From assembly GCA_021783935.1 (NCBI GenBank), contig JAJXTK010000212.1, positions 1 to 9,360 on the forward strand: 9,360 bases of DNA, read 5' to 3'. The position numbers and the translations under genes were made by a program. The DNA is from Myxococcales bacterium. Its GTDB lineage: Bacteria > Myxococcota_A > Polyangia > Polyangiales > JADJMO01. Of this stretch, positions 4,893 to 9,360 are shown one piece after another. A model generated the notes under the pieces. That model was given only the letters and a program-made list of their open reading frames with translations, was not told the origin of the DNA and made no database searches. The stretch's first letter is position 1. Every line of letters starts with the position of its first letter.

Positions 4893-7889
4893 TCACTCCG
4901 GCTTCAAGATCGTCGCCACGCTCGCCCTTCCATCGAGCAGCGCCCGCAGCGGCTTCTCCAGCCGCACGTGCCTAACCTCCCCCAAATCCTCCACCACCGG
5001 CTGCTGCTCCAGCCACGCCGCATCGAGGCTCCGCTTGTCGGCGGCCTCGCGCTTGTCGACGTTCGAGATCGTCAGGTAGCCGATGCGGAACGACGTGACG
5101 TTGTGGAAGAAGTGCGCCGCCTGCGACGGCTCGACGTCACGATCGTCGAACACCGTCTCGACGATCACGCGCGCCCCCGCGATCTGCGCCCACTTCACCG
5201 GCACGCCGAGCCGCGGGTCGCTCGAGCCCCAGCGCCCCGGGCCGACCAACAGGTAGGGGGTCTTGTCGGCCAGGAGCTTCGCGTTGAGCTGGCCCACCTG
5301 CGCGGCCACGATCGGCGTCTCGTGCGCCTGGAGGTTCGACCGCTTCACGTACACGATGTCGCGCATCCCCTCGATCACGCCGTGACCGAGCGAGCGGTCG
5401 GTCTTGCAGAACACGCGCTGCTCATCGAACCCCTCCGTCTGCACGACCCCCTCGAGCGCCTGCGTCGCCTGCGGCCGCACCTGCAGCACGTACAGGCACG
5501 GCTCGCGGCGCGGGCGCCCGGCGGGGACCTTGCGGCCGTAGTCGCCGGCGTCGAGCGCGAACTCGATCTCGACCGGGCAGCCGAGCCCTTCGCGGAAGAG
5601 CGCGAGCAGCTCCTCGAGCGCCGGGGCGAGCGGCAGGGCGCCCCAGCGCAGCACGTTGTGGAACGACACCACGCGCGGGCCGTGGACCGACAGGTCGTCG
5701 CGGATCGCGTCGTCGTCGGGCGAGTAGACGCTGCCGACGAGCGAGAGCGGGCCGTCGTCCTCGGCCGTCTTCAGGTCGAACTCGCGCGTCGCGCCGGCCC
5801 CCTCGTAGCTCGGCGTCACCTGCGTGAGATCGAGCGCGAAGAAGCCCTTCTGCGTGTAGCGCAGGTAGTCCTCGGCCGAGCCGAACTGGGGCAGCACCGA
5901 CGGCTCGCCCGGCGAGAATTGCAGCGCCGCGCCCCCTTGCACGATCTGCTGGCCGAGGCCGAGCGCGACGTACGCGAGGCCGTCCTCGGCCTTTTGGTGA
6001 CCGATCGGGTAGTAGTTGTACGAGACCGCGACGCCGGCGACGTGCGGGTAGTAGCGCTGGCCGTCGTAGCTCTGGCCGACGACCTCCTGGATGAGGACGG
6101 CCATCTTCTCCTCCTCGACCGAGTACTGCGTGCGCGCGATGTAGGCGCGCGCGTCGTCGGAGTACGTCGAGGCCCACACCGCCTTGAGCGCGCGACAGAG
6201 CTGCCCGAAGCGCTCCTCGGGGTCGAAGTGGTTGTTGGGCAGCATGATCGTCGAGTAGATCCCCGCGAACGGCTGCAGCTGCGAGTCCTCGAGCAGGCTC
6301 GACGATCGGACGGCGAGCGGCCCTTGGAGCGGCGCGACGGTGCGCCGCAGCTTGTGGCGCAGGTCGTCCGAGAGGCGCGCGGCCATGAAGCGGTTGTGGA
6401 TCTCCTTCTGCGTCGCGCCGGCGCCCGTCTGGATCTTGTGGGCCTCCATGAACTTGTCGAACTCGTCGGTCGGCACGACGACCGAGTAGGGCACGCGGAT
6501 CGAGAGCCCCTCGAAGCGATCGGCGAGCCCGTGGCGCGCGATGAGCGAGCCGACGAACGCGAGGCCGCGCGCCTTGCCGCCGATCGAGCCGTTGCCGAGG
6601 CGGATGAACTGCGCCGCGTTCGCTGCGTCGGGCTTCGCCGACCAGTCGGAGATCGACCCCTCCTGCAGGCGCGTGCGCTCCTCGGCGAGCGCGTCGACCA
6701 GGAACTTGCGGATCGCCTCCGGGCCGCCGAAATCGGAGATCTTCTTCGGGCGGATCTTGTTGGCGATGTCGAACAGGCACCGCGCCGTCAGCCAGTGCGA
6801 GAAGTGGTCGCGGCTCGCGTGATAGGCGATCGACTCGGCCGGCACGGTCTTGAGCATCTGCTCGAGCTCGTAGGCGTGGCGCGCGCGGCCGACCTCGGTG
6901 CGATCCGGCAGGCGGAAGACGAAGTCGCCGAAGCCGAGCGACTCCTTGACGAAGTCGCGGATGTCCTTGAGCAGGTTCGGCGAGTTCTTGTCGGCGTACC
7001 GGAGCCCCGCCTGCTCCGCGCGCGCCGCGTTCGACGACTCCGCCGACTGCATCAGCACCGCGAGGTCGGGGAGCTTGCCGCGCATCTCCTTGACGAGCTC
7101 GAAGCCCGCCTGGGCCTCGTCGGCCCCGTTGTGCGGGAAGCGCACGTCGCTGATCACGGCGATGATCGCCTCCTGGTAGCGATCGAAGTGCGCCATCGCC
7201 TCCTCGTACGAGGTCGCGAGCAGCACCTTCGGGCGCGCGCGCATGCGCACCATGCGGTGCAGGTCGTTGAGCCCCTCGGCGACGAGCGACTCCGACTGCT
7301 TCATCAGCTCGGTGTAGAGGATGCTCAGGAAGGCCGAGTAGCGGCGGACCGAGTCCTCGACGACGATGATGGCGCGCACCCCCGCTTGGAGGTCGTGCGC
7401 GATGTTGAGCCCGTCCTCGACGAGCTTGATGATCGCGATGAGGATGCGCGCGTCGCCCGTCCAGCAGAAGACGTGGTCGACCGCCGCGCGATCGAGCCCC
7501 TGGCCGCCGAACTGCCCGAGATCGGCCTCGGTGCGCACGAGCAGCACCACCGGGAGCTCCGGGAAGTGGGCCTTCACGCGCCGGCCGAACGCGTTGGCGT
7601 CGGTGTCGGCGATGCGCACCATGGTCATCACCAGATCGAAGCGGCGCTCGGCGATCATCTCCATCGCGCGCTGCCCCGAGGAGACGTGCGTGATGCGCGG
7701 CGCGTTCGAGAGGTTGAGCTCCGAGTACTCGGTGAAGATCCGATCGGTGAGCCGCCCGTCCTCTTCGAGGATGAACGCGTCGTAGGGCGAGGAGACGAGC
7801 AGCACCTCGCGCACGCGGTTGGGCATCAGGTCGTGGAAGACGGAGTCCCAAGGGGCGGTGCGCAGGGCGGCCGGGGCGTCGTTCGACAT
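4893..7889 (-). CDS. Dual-receiver PEP-synthase-like ATP-grasp protein (PEP/pyruvate-binding domain protein)
   Basis: This is a 998-residue multidomain protein. Residues about 25-120 are a receiver-like domain lacking the phosphoacceptor Asp: the strand FDLVMTMVRI has Met90 where Asp is expected. Residues about 171-315 form a second receiver with the expected acidic pair E178-D179, phosphoacceptor D248 (AVISDVRFP), S282 and K301. The PPDK/PEP-synthase N-terminal ATP-grasp domain follows, with GSIGGKARGLAF (434-445), LAVRSSSLLEDSQ (525-537), KMAVLIQEVVG (595-605), ALGLGQQIVQGG (642-653), VEIEFALD (773-780) and LYVLQVRPQ (799-807). The last 190 residues (PYLLVGPGRWGSSDPRLG, 878-895) are not the phosphohistidine or PEP-binding TIM-barrel domains, so full PEP synthase activity is unlikely. 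From memory, similar proteins of about 1000 residues occur in Bacteroidetes and deltaproteobacteria with no known function. A plausible role is phosphorelay-controlled phosphotransfer. The ATG at 7889 was chosen because upstream codons run into repeat DNA; Met22 is an alternative. Confidence 0.9.
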   Translation of the reverse strand: MSNDAPAALRTAPWDSVFHDLMPNRVREVLLVSSPYDAFILEEDGRLTDRIFTEYSELNLSNAPRITHVSSGQRAMEMIAERRFDLVMTMVRIADTDANAFGRRVKAHFPELPVVLLVRTEADLGQFGGQGLDRAAVDHVFCWTGDARILIAIIKLVEDGLNIAHDLQAGVRAIIVVEDSVRRYSAFLSILYTELMKQSESLVAEGLNDLHRMVRMRARPKVLLATSYEEAMAHFDRYQEAIIAVISDVRFPHNGADEAQAGFELVKEMRGKLPDLAVLMQSAESSNAARAEQAGLRYADKNSPNLLKDIRDFVKESLGFGDFVFRLPDRTEVGRARHAYELEQMLKTVPAESIAYHASRDHFSHWLTARCLFDIANKIRPKKISDFGGPEAIRKFLVDALAEERTRLQEGSISDWSAKPDAANAAQFIRLGNGSIGGKARGLAFVGSLIARHGLADRFEGLSIRVPYSVVVPTDEFDKFMEAHKIQTGAGATQKEIHNRFMAARLSDDLRHKLRRTVAPLQGPLAVRSSSLLEDSQLQPFAGIYSTIMLPNNHFDPEERFGQLCRALKAVWASTYSDDARAYIARTQYSVEEEKMAVLIQEVVGQSYDGQRYYPHVAGVAVSYNYYPIGHQKAEDGLAYVALGLGQQIVQGGAALQFSPGEPSVLPQFGSAEDYLRYTQKGFFALDLTQVTPSYEGAGATREFDLKTAEDDGPLSLVGSVYSPDDDAIRDDLSVHGPRVVSFHNVLRWGALPLAPALEELLALFREGLGCPVEIEFALDAGDYGRKVPAGRPRREPCLYVLQVRPQATQALEGVVQTEGFDEQRVFCKTDRSLGHGVIEGMRDIVYVKRSNLQAHETPIVAAQVGQLNAKLLADKTPYLLVGPGRWGSSDPRLGVPVKWAQIAGARVIVETVFDDRDVEPSQAAHFFHNVTSFRIGYLTISNVDKREAADKRSLDAAWLEQQPVVEDLGEVRHVRLEKPLRALLDGRASVATILKPE

Positions 7890-7962
7890 CGGGGCGAAGG
7901 CTACCAAATGGCCCGGCGCGAGGGACGCTCCGTCGGCTCCAACGCAGAGCTCGCGTGACGGC

Positions 7963-8064
7963 GGCTGCGGGTGCGGGTGCGGCTGCGGGTGCGGCTGCGG
8001 GTGCGGGTGCGGGTGCGGCTGCGGGTGCGGGTGCGGCTGCGGGTGCGGGTGCGGCTCCGGCTCC
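7963..8064 (-). repeat. Hexanucleotide tract (CCGNNN on the minus strand), 17 units
   Basis: On the plus strand the tract reads GGGTGC/GGCTGC fifteen times and then GGCTCC twice. On the minus strand these are CCGCAC, CCGCAG and CCGGAG units. CCGGAG also occurs in the tract at 4696-4845. The two tracts flank the ATP-grasp gene in inverted orientation. No frame through it has plausible coding flanks: the minus frame would give His-Pro/Gln-Pro repeats and the plus frame Ala/Gly. Confidence 0.9.
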
Positions 8065-8104
8065 GGCGTCAGGAATCGATCCGAGTGAAGTAAAGCTTCC
8101 CCGA

Positions 8105-8242
8105 CTAGGCATACCCGGGGCGCGCGCCGAGGAGCGTGGGGGCTGCGGCGACGAAGGTGCCCGAGGCGTTCGGCCGATAGGCCGACAGGCCGCCGGCGAT
8201 CACCGCGGGCGCGCCGGTGACGACGTTCTCGGTGGCCCAAGC
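8105..8242 (-). pseudogene. Possible gene remnant, C-terminal 45 codons of an unrecognised protein
   Basis: On the minus strand an open frame ending at the TAG 8105-8107 reads AWATENVVTGAPAVIAGG, then LSAYRPNASGTFVAAAP and LLGARPGYA. By hand count, 41 of its 45 codons end in G or C, as in the real genes here. Codon bias is lost upstream of about 8242, and no ATG or GTG start with supporting context precedes it. This looks like the surviving 3' end of a decayed or displaced gene. I do not recognise the family. It could also be chance bias in GC-rich DNA. Confidence 0.35.
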
Positions 8243-8298
8243 CGCGCCGCGAGTACGCGTCCGTCCGAGGACCGGCTTACGATTCGGCAAGACAGCCT

Positions 8299-9159
8299 CT
8301 AGAACGCCCATCCTCCGCAAAGGGGCCCCGCGAAGACGCCCCACAGCCGGCAGCGCCCGTTCACGCAATCGACGCCCTCGCATTCCCAGGAGTCGTTGCA
8401 CGCCTCGCCCGGCCGCTTCGGTGGAGGCGCGCACTCACCCACGGCCGGAGAGTCCGGCGACACACAGAGCGAGCCGGCGGCGCACACATCGCCGAGCGCC
8501 CCTTGGTCGAAGCACGCTTGGCCCGCGCCCGGCCGCTTGGCGCACCGCAAATCCAGGTCGCAGTAGCTGCCAGCCACGCAGTTCCATGCCGTGCCGTTGG
8601 CGCCCCTGCACCAATCGCCGTCATTCGCGATCGCGCTTTGCCCGCACAGCATGGACTGGCCGTCGCTCCAGATCTGCTTCCAGCAAGCGCCGTGGTACCC
8701 AGGCGCCGAGGCGCACTCGCCCCAAAATTGCTCGCAGTTCGCGCCGGGCGGCTTCGCGCCGAGATACACGTCGAGGCAGTCGAGCGGGAAGTCCATCTCC
8801 TTGTACGACGGGCAGCGGCTCGGCGGGGACTGCAGCGCCCTCAGGCACGCGGCCGCGTGCTCGCCGTCGAACGGCGCGCCGAGCGCCCGCGCGTGCTCTG
8901 CCTGCTGCTCGTAATAGGCGGTCTGGTCCGCCAGGCACGAGGCGGCCGGCGCGTCGAGCCCCGCGCCGACGCAGCACTCACTCGCCTTCTCGCAAAAAAT
9001 CGCCGCGAGCTTGGAGGGGAACGATCGCTCGTCGACGGTGGGAGGCACGTCGAGCGCCGTCCGCGTGCCGCAGCCGACCACGATTGCGAGGATCGCGCTG
9101 GGGAGCAAGGCGAGCGCTATTGGCGTGGGGCGGTGTGAGCCGGGCGGGCCTGCGGCCAT
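8299..9159 (-). CDS. Cysteine-rich secreted lipoprotein
   Basis: This 286-residue protein carries a lipoprotein signal peptide: a short N-region with R10, a hydrophobic stretch PIALALLPSAILAI (13-26) and lipobox VVGC with the lipidated Cys at 30. The mature protein has 24 further cysteines. Several are in spaced pairs such as CCVGAGL, and the C-terminal third has a regular pattern (YCDLDLRCAKRPGAGQAC, LCVSPDSPAVGEC, ECEGVDCVNGRC) resembling Dickkopf-like cysteine repeats, implying a disulphide-bonded extracytoplasmic protein. Such lipoproteins are common in large myxobacterial genomes, and their functions are mostly unknown. No enzymatic motif is visible. The ATG at 9159 directly gives the signal peptide and is the only sensible start; no clear ribosome binding site is present. 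TATCCT (minus strand, 9170-9175) resembles a -10 box but lies too close to the start for a normal leader. Confidence 0.82.
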   Translation of the reverse strand: MAAGPPGSHRPTPIALALLPSAILAIVVGCGTRTALDVPPTVDERSFPSKLAAIFCEKASECCVGAGLDAPAASCLADQTAYYEQQAEHARALGAPFDGEHAAACLRALQSPPSRCPSYKEMDFPLDCLDVYLGAKPPGANCEQFWGECASAPGYHGACWKQIWSDGQSMLCGQSAIANDGDWCRGANGTAWNCVAGSYCDLDLRCAKRPGAGQACFDQGALGDVCAAGSLCVSPDSPAVGECAPPPKRPGEACNDSWECEGVDCVNGRCRLWGVFAGPLCGGWAF

Positions 9160-9360
9160 GGTGACCGCGAGGATACGGCCGGACGCCGCGCGTGGGGCGA
9201 CGTCTCGCTCGGGCCGGCCACAGCGCCTCGCGGAGCTGTGAAGTGGCTGCTTCGAGGCGGGTGTGGTTCTCCTGCTGAGCGAGTGGTCGCGTTCTAACAG
9301 CCCCCATCCCCAGCCCTTCCCCCGCGGTGCGTGGGAAGGGAGCGGGAGGCGGCGGCGCAG
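9160..9360. other. Gene-free right end of the window
   Basis: This 201-bp stretch lies upstream of the lipoprotein gene. It presumably includes that gene's promoter, though none is identifiable. I see no codon-biased frame on either strand. The last 60 bases are a C-rich then G-rich segment with an inverted repeat. Confidence 0.5.
9314..9340. repeat. Inverted repeat CCCTTCCC/GGGAAGGG
   Basis: A perfect 8-bp stem (9314-9321 with 9333-9340) encloses an 11-base loop. It sits after a C-rich run that begins at about 9300. Similar 'CCCTxxCCC...GGGxxAGGG' hairpins recur between genes in many large GC-rich genomes, so this may be a dispersed intergenic repeat or a terminator for a gene beyond the right edge. 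The window shows only one copy. Confidence 0.5.

Larger units (their letters stand above)
7890..8298. other. Intergenic region with hexanucleotide tract and a gene remnant
   Basis: This roughly 410-bp stretch lies between the ATP-grasp gene and the lipoprotein gene, both on the minus strand. It contains the CCGNNN tract (7963-8064) and a codon-biased fragment (8105-8242). The only AT-richer spot is around 8084-8100, which could hold a promoter for the ATP-grasp gene, but no clear -10/-35 pair is visible. No complete gene is seen. Confidence 0.65.

Noticed and set aside
4893..7889. Functional phosphoenolpyruvate synthase (ppsA)
   Set aside because: The ATP-grasp domain is present, but the phosphohistidine motif and the C-terminal PEP-binding barrel are not seen, and two receiver domains precede it.
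7890..8240. In-frame N-terminal extension of the ATP-grasp protein through His-Pro/Gln-Pro repeats
   Set aside because: The frame is open only because the repeat contains no stop codons. Upstream residues are Arg-rich and unlike protein, and the domain architecture is complete from the ATG at 7889.

Overview
The window is very GC-rich, and its real genes use G or C at almost every third codon position. Together with a cysteine-rich secreted lipoprotein, a large two-receiver/ATP-grasp fusion protein and intergenic hexanucleotide tracts, this suggests a myxobacterium (Polyangiales/Sorangium-like). That placement is inference from style; the window has no rRNA or other phylogenetic marker.

Region 1 (1-2598, minus strand) is a type I restriction-modification locus. 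A complete hsdM overlaps the start of hsdS by 11 bases, and hsdS runs off the left edge. hsdR is not in the window; if present it should lie beyond hsdS. The methylase carries an unusual N-terminal extension of two SAP-like helical repeats.

Region 2 (2756-4531, plus strand) is divergent from hsdM across a 157-bp spacer. It is a tightly coupled two-gene unit: a small ABC/AAA-type ATPase (OLD-like core without a TOPRIM domain) and a small protein of unknown family whose GTG start overlaps the ATPase stop. The small protein has a conserved-looking D...E-P-H core, weakly reminiscent of a nuclease fold. An ATPase plus small effector next to a type I system fits the pattern of an anti-phage defence island, and this is the best candidate here for an undescribed system. 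The small gene appears frameshifted at a run of five C: a codon-biased tail continues in another frame to 4531.

Region 3 (4532-4892) is a convergent intergenic stretch with two strong hairpins (likely bidirectional termination) and a 150-bp tract of CCGNNN hexamers.

Region 4 (4893-7889, minus strand) encodes a 998-residue protein: a degenerate receiver, an intact receiver, a PEP-synthase-type ATP-grasp domain, and a distinctive C-terminal domain in place of the phosphohistidine and PEP-binding domains. Its upstream region (7890-8298) holds a second CCGNNN tract, in opposite orientation to the first, and a coding-like 45-codon remnant.

Region 5 (8299-9159, minus strand) encodes a cysteine-rich lipoprotein. 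The right end (9160-9360) holds no gene, only a small inverted repeat.
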